Positions 1 through 10,000 of a DNA stretch of 64,000 nucleotides are shown here, one piece after another. The translations under genes were made by a program, and so were the position numbers. Source of the stretch: Ixodes scapularis (taxonomy: Eukaryota > Arthropoda > Arachnida > Ixodida > Ixodidae). The first letter of the stretch is position 1; each line of letters starts with the position of its first letter. The stretch lies in contig NW_024609846.1 of assembly GCF_016920785.2 (NCBI RefSeq), forward strand, positions 82,779,816 through 82,843,815. Direction: 5' to 3'. The notes beneath the pieces are model-generated. The model saw only the letters and a list, made by a program, of their open reading frames with translations, made no database searches and was not told the DNA's origin.

Positions 1-1763
1 TCGCATCTGTAGACGCGCGATAACAAAACGTCTAAAAAAAAGAAAAACTAAAATAAAAAAAAAAGAATTGTGCAGCTCGCGGACTCAGCGTCCCATTCAG
101 CTTTATTATTTTATGGCGTTCTTTAATCGCTTCCGTGAGCCCGTATGTTTCATTTTAAGTGATAGCGAAGCTGAAGCTACTTGCAAAAACATGCTCCCCT
201 GAACGATGCTTGCACTGCACGAGCGCGCGTGCTTGGAAAAGACAATGCAAGATCGGAGCTCGCTCTTGTAGCCTCTGCTACGCTGGCGCGGCGGTTAGAA
301 TGGAACGGAGTATAAAAAACTCTAGTGGGGAAGCGTAATGACGCACGTTCGAAACGCGAGCCAAATATTCTATTTTGCTCGCCTGGAGCGCTGCTCAAAA
401 CTTGAGAGCTACGGGCCTATTCAACACACAGAATTTGCAGCGGTGAGGATCCGAAACATGGTTTTCAAACCCGACGGAAATTCTATCGATCAGGAGAAGT
501 GTGTTTCGGCGTCTCGCCGCAGCGGGGCGCCCGTTGCTTGCCTCTTCTAAAGCCCCTCTATCCTCGGAAAAGTGGCGCCATTCATTGTTGTAAAAATGCT
601 CGAGGCACGTGTCGCCCGTCACTTCTGGAGTTGGCGGCAGTGCTTCGCTGTGCCGCCACGATCTTCCCAAGGGCTGCACGTTGCACGTGCCTCGTGCATC
701 GACGAGCCTTGCCTCTTTTCTCATCCGTTGTCTTCCGCTCTACCTCTTTACTTTCGGCAGCCGCGTCTCTTGCCTAGCTGCCAGGCTTTGTCAGTATTAA
801 GGAGGCTATGGTGCTACAAAAATCTGAAACATGGAGCGGGTTGTTAACGCTGTGGCGTGGCTCACTGCAAACGCCTCCGCTTCGCACGGAGCAGACACAG
901 GCTCGATTGACGCGGGCGGTGGCGATTTTTTCAAGGATTGGGCAATATCGACGACAGACATCCTACATTGCCAACTACAATGTCAACAACTAATACAACA
1001 ACATCAACAACGCACGCTATTTCCAGTGGTGGAAACGACCATAACAACTATCGCTGTAAAAAAAAAAAGTCAGCGTTGTAACATTAATCATGACGCTTAA
1101 AGGGGTACTCCGAAGGTTCTTCGAGCGGCCTTTACCCTTTCCGGTATGCTAGTTACTATCGTGAAATACATAATAGTTATTGTGAAATCGGCAAATGAAA
1201 ATGATGCCAAAACCAACATTCAAATATACCCGCACTTTTCAGTTAGTTAGGAACAAATTTTTCCGTACCGTTTTCGCACATCCGGTACGGTACGATGGGC
1301 AGTCTGGTACGCACTGCGCATGCGCGAGTCTTCTGTAATAGCATACGCGCAGTTCGTATCGGAAGGCCTCTAGTAAGGTATCGCATGTGCGAAAACGGTC
1401 CCTAAAAACTCTGTTGTCGCGGCGCAAACGGTTCTTTTTAGGTTTATATTCAGCCTCGTCACTTGTCCAGCTTTCTCCGTAGACTGCCATCGATTGGCTC
1501 TTCAAAATACTGTGTGGGAAAATAGACGCACCAGATTCCATAGAGGGGTTCCCCAGACCGGACGTGTGCATTGCCCATGGATGTGTCCGGGATTCCAGTC
1601 AATGCTCGTTTACGGTTAGTTAAGTCAATGAGAAACGGCTACTTTTAACCCTTTCCCTACCATGGACGACCTGGGTTCGTCGCACGTGGTTCGTCGACAC
1701 TGCTTGTACCGCTCCCCCCGACGACGAGCTGGGCTCGTCCCCGCTGCCATGGATGAACTGGGC

Positions 1764-1934
1764 TATACTCCGTTTCACCTTATGTTGTACCGCAGCGAAG
1801 GCTAGAAGCGCGAGCTCATAGCGTTGGCAGCTGCCCTTGGTGCACGGGAGCTTGTGCCGCCCAGATGTGCCCTAGAGCAAGGAGCTCGCGCTGTAGCCTT
1901 TAGTGCGGTACAATACAAGGTGAAACAGAGTATA
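1764..1934. repeat. foldback repeat (palindromic MITE-like)
   Basis: Two arms of roughly 55-60 bases are inverted copies of each other. The left arm begins TATACTCCGTTTCACCTT and the right arm ends AAGGTGAAACAGAGTATA, with a short centre near 1849. No clear target duplication was seen. Confidence 0.65.
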
Positions 1935-2299
1935 GGTCACAGTATTTTCAAATATTTTTTTGAAATTTTAGCGGTAGGCCAATCGTCCACCACTAAAACG
2001 GTATTGCAAATGGATCATGATACCGATCGCCATTCTCATTGTTTGAACTGATCAAGACGATTGGTGTTCGGAGCGCATCTCGAGCAAGCTTACTTTCTGA
2101 GATTACAGAAAGTGTAGAATTGGTAGAACTGTTATCACTGTGGACTGCGCTTGATTTTCTACGCCGCAGCTTGCTTATTAGGTAATTTCTTGGGTCCACC
2201 GGTCCTACGCGGTGTTCTTTATTCGAAGGAAAAATCTGCAGACAGACGTTCATAACGTCAGCGGCCTACGCAACTTTTTCTTCTGTTCCGTCCATTAAG

Positions 2300-2660
2300 G
2301 TTTCTACCTTATGGTTACCACAATTAACACCCCCCGCTTAATAGTGTTGAATGCAGTCTCATCCACCAAAAAAACCACGGATCGTCTGTACCTTCTCCGC
2401 CCGTTCACCGCGGATTTGGTGGCAGCTTGCCACACCGGAAAAGGGAGTCTTTCGTCTTGTGACGCCCAATTTGCAAAATAAACCTTCAGATTTCTCCCGG
2501 CTGTGACACCGCCAGGATCGCGACCGGGAACAGCGTGACACTTGTATGACGTCATCGCGCGAAAATCGAGAAACCGCTTTTTTGGACGCCGTAAACACAC
2601 CAGTCGGAGACGCGTTCCAGGCACCATAGCTTCGGAGTGACGACACTTCAGCCATCTTGC
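2300..2660. repeat. dispersed repeat, partial copy
   Basis: The reverse complement shares the order of motifs seen at 23400-23840: an end reading GACTGGTGTGTTTAC, then GATGACGTCAT, then the complement of GCCAGGATCGCGA. The copy here has only one terminal arm. The relation was found by eye and no identity value was computed. Confidence 0.5.
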
Positions 2661-3313
2661 TGATTAAAATCATTGTTGCCAGTTACCTTAAGCTTTATTT
2701 GAAATAGCAAAAAAAACTCTTGCCTTTCCTCAAAAAAGAAAAAGAAAGAAAAATTAGAACAGACCGCGACAGAGCGAAACGATATCGCCTGAGCTTCCTG
2801 TTGTCCCCATATTTAAAGTTGAAAAAGCCGCATTTGCGAATCGTATGAGACCCTCTACAAAAGTCCGTCAAGCAACATTGGCGGTCGCCATTGCTTGGAC
2901 ACGTAGCGTGTGACTGGATCCGAGTACTCGCCGAACGCTGACGCAGCGCTCGTGTTCTATAGGTGCTCAAGGGTATACGTTATCAAGCAATATGGCGGAC
3001 GGGCAATGGTACGAACTTTTGAAAAGGGTGTATTCCACTCACTCTGCGCTAGGCACCGAAATGGCGGGTTCCAGAAGGCCGTCAGGGAATAAGGTCCCGA
3101 TATCCCAAGCACAGATTAAGTTCTACACTAAGGGGGAACAGCAGGGAGGAACTTCAGTTGTCCCGCCTCCAGCGTGCTCGACGACGCTTTGCCGTCTGGT
3201 GAGCGTCGAGCGCGCGCCCGCACCCAAAGCACGGCGAAAGGTCGGGCGTTCGGAACGCGCACCCTCTCGGAAGCATGATGGACAACACCCGCACTGACAT
3301 CCCTCGATTGCAG

Positions 3314-3602
3314 GGTCCGTGGCGGAATCCGGGGGCTTCGCGTGGTCGACACGTCCGTCATCCCGGAGATGTTGTCGGGGCACCTCAACGCGCCGGTCAT
3401 CATGATCGCCGAGAAGGCCGCCGACATGATCCTGGAGGACAACGCCAACGCCGTCGCCGGGCCAAAGTCCGCGAGCTCCTCCTCGGGCACACCCGCCCCC
3501 GGGGCCGACTCGACGAGTGGTGCGAAAAGTACGACGGACGCGTTGCCTTGGCTCGCTGCCACGGCTCTCGCTGTCGCGTTGCGCTTTGGGTCCGCTAGCT
3601 AG
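3314..3602 (+). CDS. GMC-family FAD oxidoreductase, terminal exon (partial gene)
   Basis: This exon encodes the last 95 residues of a glucose-methanol-choline (GMC) oxidoreductase, a family of FAD enzymes that oxidise sugars, alcohols or aldehydes. The acceptor is a pyrimidine-rich run ending at the AG of 3312-3313, and the reading frame enters with one base of a split codon. Residues RVVDTSVIPEMLSG, HLNAPVIMIAEKAADMI and LEDN match the C-terminal family signature. The Asn of NAP sits where the second catalytic residue (His/Asn) is found; the first catalytic His and the FAD-binding N-terminus must lie in exons before the window. After the core comes a Ser/Thr/Ala/Gly/Pro-rich linker, then a short hydrophobic end (LPWLAATALAVALRF, then GSAS and stop). 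Small residues followed by a terminal hydrophobic stretch resemble a GPI-anchor signal, which would be unusual for this family. Substrate cannot be told from this exon. Confidence 0.85.
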
Positions 3603-5395
3603 CAGCAGCGTCTGCCCAACACCGGGTAGAAGGCAAGGACCGTGCGTGACGTCATCGCTAGCGGATCTCCGACCCGCCCCTATCGGCAAACATGCCGAAG
3701 CTCGACCAGAGTACACCGCAACGCGGCAGACGCGTGAGGCGCAGGCCTTAGCCTTCTAGGTGGTATGTGGACAGCAGGTCGTCTGCTTCTCTCGCGGGAG
3801 TTACGGTGACGTCAAAACCGACGCCGACCTCTGATTGGCTTTGATTGAAAGGATAGTGGGTAGGTCCCAATGCTAGAGGCCTTGACCCATTGTTTTTGTT
3901 AAGCAGCCAATAAGAGCTCGGCGCTTTGACATCATCGGAATCTCTCTGCAAGAAGTAGACGAACGTGCGCTTCGCATTGGCCTGCTTTTCCGGTAACCAG
4001 AGATGAATGTTGAAGACGATTAAACAAGCAACGCGATGTACATACACTTTGATCATGGTGAACAGTACAAACGGGCAAGTTATGGAAAGGATGCCGGCGA
4101 GCTGGTTTAAAATAGACATTTCCGCACGTGATCGACAAGGAGAAAAAAAGGATAGACGACACTTCTCATTTTAAAGTTCTCTAAAAAAAAAGGTTTACCC
4201 TCTACATTTTCCAAGTGCTCGAGCAGTACAAAACCAAAATTATTTGGCTCTCCAGAGCCAAATAAAGACATTCTTCTTCTTATTATTATTATTTTAGAAT
4301 TCTTTTATGCTATATTTTTAATAACGAATTTTTAAGCTTCAATTTTTAAAGATGATGTCATGATGCTTTTCAAGCGAATAAGAGGTGTCGTTGTTTTTTA
4401 ATGTGTGGCTATGCGATCGAAGTTTGTAACCCTGAGTCGTCTCCTTTAATGGTCCTTGAAATACGGAATGCCATCGATGTTGTCAGCTTGGTGTTTAAGT
4501 AAATTTAGCAATGGGAAAAGCAAAATGTGTGGAATATTCAACACTAGAAATATCATCTGTGCCATGAACGTTCAAGTTCAGAATAAAGTCACCTTCCGTA
4601 TTCCACTTGTAGCAGATTCATTCTACGAATTATTGGACCCTGATTCCAACGAAACCCCGACACAAACGCACGCGCAAAGGCATTGTAAGTTGCCTAGCAT
4701 CATAAAATACGCTAAAAAACAAAACAAAAACAAGACGTGGGTGAATATTCGCGATGAAAGGTGGTCACTCTTTCATATTGGAGCTTCCTCTTCGTATCGA
4801 AATATGGCATACATCGTCCATTTTTCGGCGTGCTCGCTGACCAGTGACTATAGCAAGAGCGTGTAACATATTTGTAGTAACAAGTTACAAATTGCATGTT
4901 TTACCAAAAAAAAAAAAAAAAAACGCCGTGTCGAAGTGCCACTTTCGTGAGTCCACGTCTTTTTCTCGACTCGTTATCAGTCGATGTGTCATTAACGTTT
5001 GGGATTTAGTTCATAAGACAGAATCGAAAGGGGATTACCTAAAATACTTAAGTACGCATGCCTGACCAAAAAGGAAGAATTTCAGTTAGCATGTTATCAT
5101 TCCTAGTGTATGGACGCATAAACATGTTTTGTGTGTTCATTATTTGTTAGAACGACTTTCATAAACAAACTTTTTCCTCCCGCATCGTCATCTTGTTTAT
5201 TTAAAAGTGTAAATGCCACTTTCCGATAATCAGTTCTGCTTCCATTAAGAACGTATATTTTTAAAACTGGTAAGTTTAATTTTACAGTGAAGTTTCCAGC
5301 AAAACTTTGTTGTCACTTTTTTCACTCGTCAAATGAAAAACAAAAGACTGAGTAAGGCGTTTAGGTGTTTTTCTAATTCTTCACAGTATGATATT
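3603..5395. other. intergenic stretch with repeats
   Basis: The 3' flank of the GMC gene. An AATAAA at about 4260 is followed by a T-rich microsatellite of TTC and TTA units; it could be the gene's polyadenylation signal or the tail of a SINE/LINE. A 136-codon open frame at 4456-4866 (+) matches no family I recognise and its composition looks random, so I do not call it a gene. Confidence 0.4.
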
Positions 5396-6578
5396 CAGTG
5401 TGTCGAACCGAAAAAAATACGGGTTCGGTTACGGTTCAGGTTCAGGTAAATTTATTTTGTTCCGGTTCAGTTCCGGTTTGATTAATTCGATCCGCGAACC
5501 GGTTCGCGAACCGGTTCGGAAATTATAAATGACAAATTGCAACATCAAAATAAATTACAAATAAACGTCTGAAATCAGCACATACGAAACGGGATACATC
5601 GTAGTGTAAGGCTCAGGGATTTCTACCAGGAATGGTTTCTTTATGTGCACTCAAAGGTTACCTCACCGACGTTTACGCATTCGGACTTCATCTAATTGGG
5701 TCCGACGCAGTAGCTGTAAAATCCGCGACCTCCTTACAAACCCACTTACAAGTAGAACTCGCTAACTATCCCGCCACCTCGTCGTGTAAGCAATTGAAAG
5801 AACAGTGGGGAGAAAATACAGCTTTCTTTATTTGAACTAGCCTTCGGTAACTCAAATTAGACCCTTAAAGAAGTTTTCATTAAACAAGATACGGAATATG
5901 AAAAACACTTCACCGAACGAAACGCCAGAAGGACGTAATAGGATAAATATTAAAATAGAAGAGTTCGCTGTGTTACAAATATGTTAGCTTCTAAGTGCCT
6001 ATACGAAATCGGATGCATTATTATCAAACTCCACAGCCTTTTCTTTTCTCATTGCGATGGAAGCAAGCTTCAAGAACTCGCGCGTTCTAAAAACGTGTTA
6101 TGAAATGAGCACACAGCAGCATTTAGGATTTACGAGATTGTAAGAAAATAAAATCCCGTGACGCGATTTTTTTTTTTTTTTTTTTTGCACAGCCTTCCAG
6201 TTTTTTTTTTTTCGTGCAAGCCGCGACCAGCGCAATACTGGTTCCTATGTCAAGATTCATGGATGCAGCGTTTGTCAAGATTCATGGATGCAGCGTTTAT
6301 ATTCCTAAGACTGAGTGGAGAAGAAAAATATGTAAGCGAGGTGTGTGTCAGTTGACGGCACTTAAAAAACAAATGGCATTGATAGCACATTCATTGTCAA
6401 CAGCGCGTGGCCGAACCGTTTTGACATGAGCCGGTAACCGTTATTTTTTTTTCCAGTTCAGTTCCGGTTCGGGTTCATCGCGATAACAATATAACGGTTC
6501 GGGTTCGGGTTCAGTTCCGGAAAAAATACCGGTTCGGTTCCGGTTTTCGGTTCGGTTCGGTTCCGATTCGACACCCTG
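5396..6578. mobile_element. hAT-like nonautonomous DNA transposon with 8-bp TSD
   Basis: The left end starts CAGTGTGTCGAACCGAAA and the right end finishes CGATTCGACACCCTG, an imperfect terminal inverted repeat typical of hAT elements. The flanking 8-mers are ATGATATT (5388-5395) and ATAATATT (6579-6586), a 7/8 matching target duplication. Both subterminal zones are built from degenerate GGTTCGGTTC-type units (about 5420-5530 and 6410-6570). No transposase frame is visible. A 25-bp perfect tandem duplication lies inside at 6249-6298. The element sits just 3' of the esterase-like gene. Confidence 0.8.
6249..6298. repeat. 25-bp tandem duplication
   Basis: The unit beginning GTCAAGATTCATGGATGC occurs twice without change, inside the hAT-like element. 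Confidence 0.85.
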
Positions 6579-6790
6579 ATAATATTGCTTGGACAGCAAC
6601 AGCACAATAATGTCTTACCTAGAATCTTATACTTCGTTTTAGGAAAATAATATTTGGAGTAAACATTTAGTTCTATATTCGAAAATTTTAAAATATGTAG
6701 ATGCGTGCTATTTAAACTATGTATTTCTAAGATAAAGTTTTGAACAACTTTTATCATCCTGGTTTCTATAAATACAATAGAAAGTGTCGT

Positions 6791-6796
6791 TTTATT
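6791..6796 (-). terminator. polyadenylation signal AATAAA of the esterase-like gene
   Basis: On the minus strand AATAAA appears about 40 nt after the TGA stop at 6834-6836, a suitable position for cleavage and polyadenylation of the cholinesterase-like mRNA. The 3' UTR would be very short. Confidence 0.6.
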
Positions 6797-6833
6797 TCAT
6801 CGTTTATAAAACGTTGTCCGATTTGCCAAGCGC

Positions 6834-7014
6834 TCATTCACAGAGGCTTTTCATGTTCCTAATATTTAGCTTATTAATCATCTGACAAACGTCGCTACCA
6901 AAGTTTTTCACAACCTCAAGGTCTCCCGTCGTTTGAATGAGCACGTGCATAGACGCTCCCGCTGCACTGCCGAAGAGTGGAGGCCAGGATTTTTGGCCGA
7001 CTTTGGGCAAAACA
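6834..7014 (-). CDS. cholinesterase-like gene, exon G (last coding exon)
   Basis: The acceptor TGTTCTCTTCTTTCAG is strong. The phase completes the Gly codon split by exon F, and the exon then encodes VLPKVGQKSWPPLF, a run ending in VLIQTTGDLEVVKN and a C-terminus ending NMKSLCE with stop. The WPP motif and the following Tyr/Leu-rich strand region are the usual end of the esterase domain. There is no C-terminal membrane segment or long tail. Confidence 0.88.
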
Positions 7015-10000
7015 CTGAAAGAAGAGAACATATGTAATTTTCACCAGGTAGCATAATACATCATCAGGGAGGTTAATGATATGCAATTGAAGTATCATAC
7101 CCATCAGAAATGATGCTTCTCGGTAATGGCCCTTAAATAAGCAAACATTCTTTTCAGTTTTGATTACGGTAAATCAAATTAACACCTTTATGGGTGTGAC
7201 CCAGGGCTAAAACATCAGAGTGTCTTTCCAGCAAAAACATCATGGTGATGGAGAACACCCTAGAATGCTGTTGGTTCTAGCGGCTTCCTGGAGATATGTT
7301 TTTGCTGACAACGCTTACGGGCAACGAGCTCCATGTGCTTTTATCCCATATACAAAAACGTAAAATACAGATACAATGAGGCACTTATGAGTTTGGAATG
7401 ATGGCCATTATGGCGAAGTATAAAAGCATGCCAATTTGTTCTCATTAATAGTTCACATAAAATCTGTCAAAATTCAAGGAACGTATCCCCAAGTAAAAAG
7501 CATTGATACAAAAAATACTAATTTGACGTACACTCTAAAACATGCCCGTGCGTCTACTTTCCCGCACAACACTCGGAGAGCCAATCACCTCAACTTACGG
7601 AGGCAGCTCAGCGAATGACGATGTCGAAACATATGTTTAAACCAAAAAACGCAGTCTGGGTTGTGACATTAAGCAATGCAAGCGTGACGTCTTGCATTGC
7701 GTAATGCCACAACTCAGAATGCGTTTTTTTTTTTTTTTTTTTTGTCTAGACAAATGTTTTGTTATTGTCATTTGTTGAGCTGTCTCCGGAAGTTGCGGTG
7801 ATATGCTCTCCCATGTTGTGCGAAAAAGTAGACGCAGAGACTTTTTTTTTTAGAGTGGTAGTTGCTGAAAGAACTTCCGCTAAAGCTGTTTTAAGCGGTT
7901 ATTCAGTCAATTGTTTGGACTGCACATAACATATCCTTCCCTACACACTTTAGGGTGTAGGGAAGGGTAATCCAATTAACAGTACCATAGTTCACACGTA
8001 TAAATTGTGTATTAGTCAAAAATGATACTACCGGGTGTAGCCATGGGTGTCGTTTTTCCCAACCTATTGAAGGGGTCGCAAAAGGAAAATAAATTTCTCC
8101 AGTTTTAATTTCTCTCCCCACTTTCGTACTATTATAGAAATATCATTCAGAAGTAATTCAAGATATTGAAACAATTTTGATTGGAATTTAAACAAAGAAC
8201 GATGCTGGAGCGAGCCATGGACCTTTCTGAAAAGTAGCGCGCGCCATGAAGCAGCGCGCGTCAGACATTATGGGAACAGTGGCGGTCGCTGCTCCGTCGT
8301 CTGCTGTTACCACTGTACCGCCCGCGAGAACCACGTTGCCTATACGTTCGCGTTGAGTCCCTGTGTATGGCAAACGGCAATCTTTGCAGCGCCCTGTGCT
8401 GCGCTGAGTTGCCCACACGAGGTGGGAAACCCTCAATCACAGCACATCTGTTTATTGCCCGTTTTTGGATGAGCCATCGTTCTGGATGGGCCACCGATCT
8501 TTTTCGATGGTTCATCGCGCGTGGACCACGCTCTAAAAGAGCGGGGTATCACTCACGCTTCCAACGTGCTTTTTTTTTTTTTTCGCTACGGGAGTCAGTT
8601 GAGCTGGTTGGTACATTTTATTTTCCATTCCAAGAGCGTCGAACTTGAGTCATGATGTCAGACCCATCTCGCTTCGGCTCCGTCAACATTTGGTGTTCTT
8701 GCGCCCCACGCTTGGGCTTCAGCTCACATGTCTCGTAACGGCACTATAACGACCATTGGCACCGCCAACAATCTTCAGGAGCTTTGCGTGCCTGAAAATA
8801 TGGGCTCCCAGCCTACGGAATTCAGGCCCGCCACCTCCGCTTCGCTAACCCTAACGTCGAACGCGCCGGCAGCCGGGGCTGTAGTGGCTACCGAGGGTGC
8901 ATCGTATCCTAATGCGTCACTCATTGCCCCGTGGAGCCCGGACTCACTGGCAGCCGTGCCACGCCTCTCGGAGCCGTCGAGATGATTACCGGGATGCTTG
9001 ATCGTCATCCCAGCATGCCCGCGATGGATTTTACTGAAAATTTCACCGTGATTATGGGTTCCGCAATCTGGAGACTGCCACCTTAGCCCAGTGTACGTAG
9101 CACTGCTTGCACCGCTCGAGACAGTTCTTCTGTTTCTAGCGGCTTCGTTTGCTCGTTTGATAAAATTTGTGACAAAAACATCAATGCAACCGAAATGTTT
9201 TGCACGTTTGGACTGGGCGACGCAATTACAGGCGACCTTCGCTGCCGCCTAAATCTCAATCAGCTCAACAACATTTATTAAACAACGTGCGCGACCTGCT
9301 CAAAAAAAGAAACCGAAAGAAGATGAAGCAGGAGGGTGGAACCTTTCTCCCGCCTGCCTGGGGAAGGAGAAAAACGTCTCGTTCCTCCCTTCTTCTCGTG
9401 TCCGCTTGGGGGCGCGTCAGTAGATGGGAGGAAAAAGCGCCGTTGCTACCTTTTTCCTCCTTTTTTTTCCCCTTTAGAGTGCAGGCTGCACGAGGTGATT
9501 TGCCAACAAAAGTTCACCTTCCTGACCGACCCAGAACACCCGACGCGCACGGGCAGTATCGTAAATAGGGACACGTGCCCCGACCCCACGCTAGTAAGAT
9601 TCACCGCAGCCGACAGGACCAACACCGGCGAGAGCCTAGGCAGTGACCATTCCATCATCGAGGACGAGGTCGCCGTTATTTCTCAGAACAGGTTTGTCAG
9701 GAAGCAGGCATCAACCGACTGGGACGCGTTCCGAGAGTCGCGCCCGAAGGAGTCCGCGCTTTCGGGCGACCTAGAGCAGTGGGTAAGATACGTGCAGACT
9801 GACGTAAAGAAGCACACCAGACACGTGAATCTCACCAACGACACTCTCTCTCTCTCTCGGGCATACTCTTGTCCTACACCCCTGGGACGCCAGACGCGGG
9901 ATCCTCAAGAGGTGGAAACGTTAGCGATTCAACCGGAAGATCAATATCCGCATCGCCATGCTGGAGTGGGAAATGCTTGAGTACGCAGCCCAGCTGTTAC

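Larger units (their letters stand above)
1..3313. other. 5' flank/intron without supportable gene
   Basis: No exon with recognisable protein similarity was seen on either strand. The part just before 3314 is probably the last intron of the GMC oxidoreductase gene. The stretch holds a foldback repeat (1764-1934), short degenerate repeats of an Asp/Val codon motif around 1660-1750, and one half of a dispersed repeat at about 2300-2660. The other, fuller copy of that repeat lies at about 23400-23840 in the opposite orientation. The open frames present are short and look random. Confidence 0.5.

Noticed and set aside
3123..3716. 197- and 144-codon minus-strand frames opposite the GMC exon
   Set aside because: They are antisense shadows of the GC-rich GMC exon and have no motif of their own.
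4456..4866. 136-codon + strand frame starting MKYGMPSMLSAW
   Set aside because: No domain, no codon bias and no splice context; likely chance in A/T-rich DNA.
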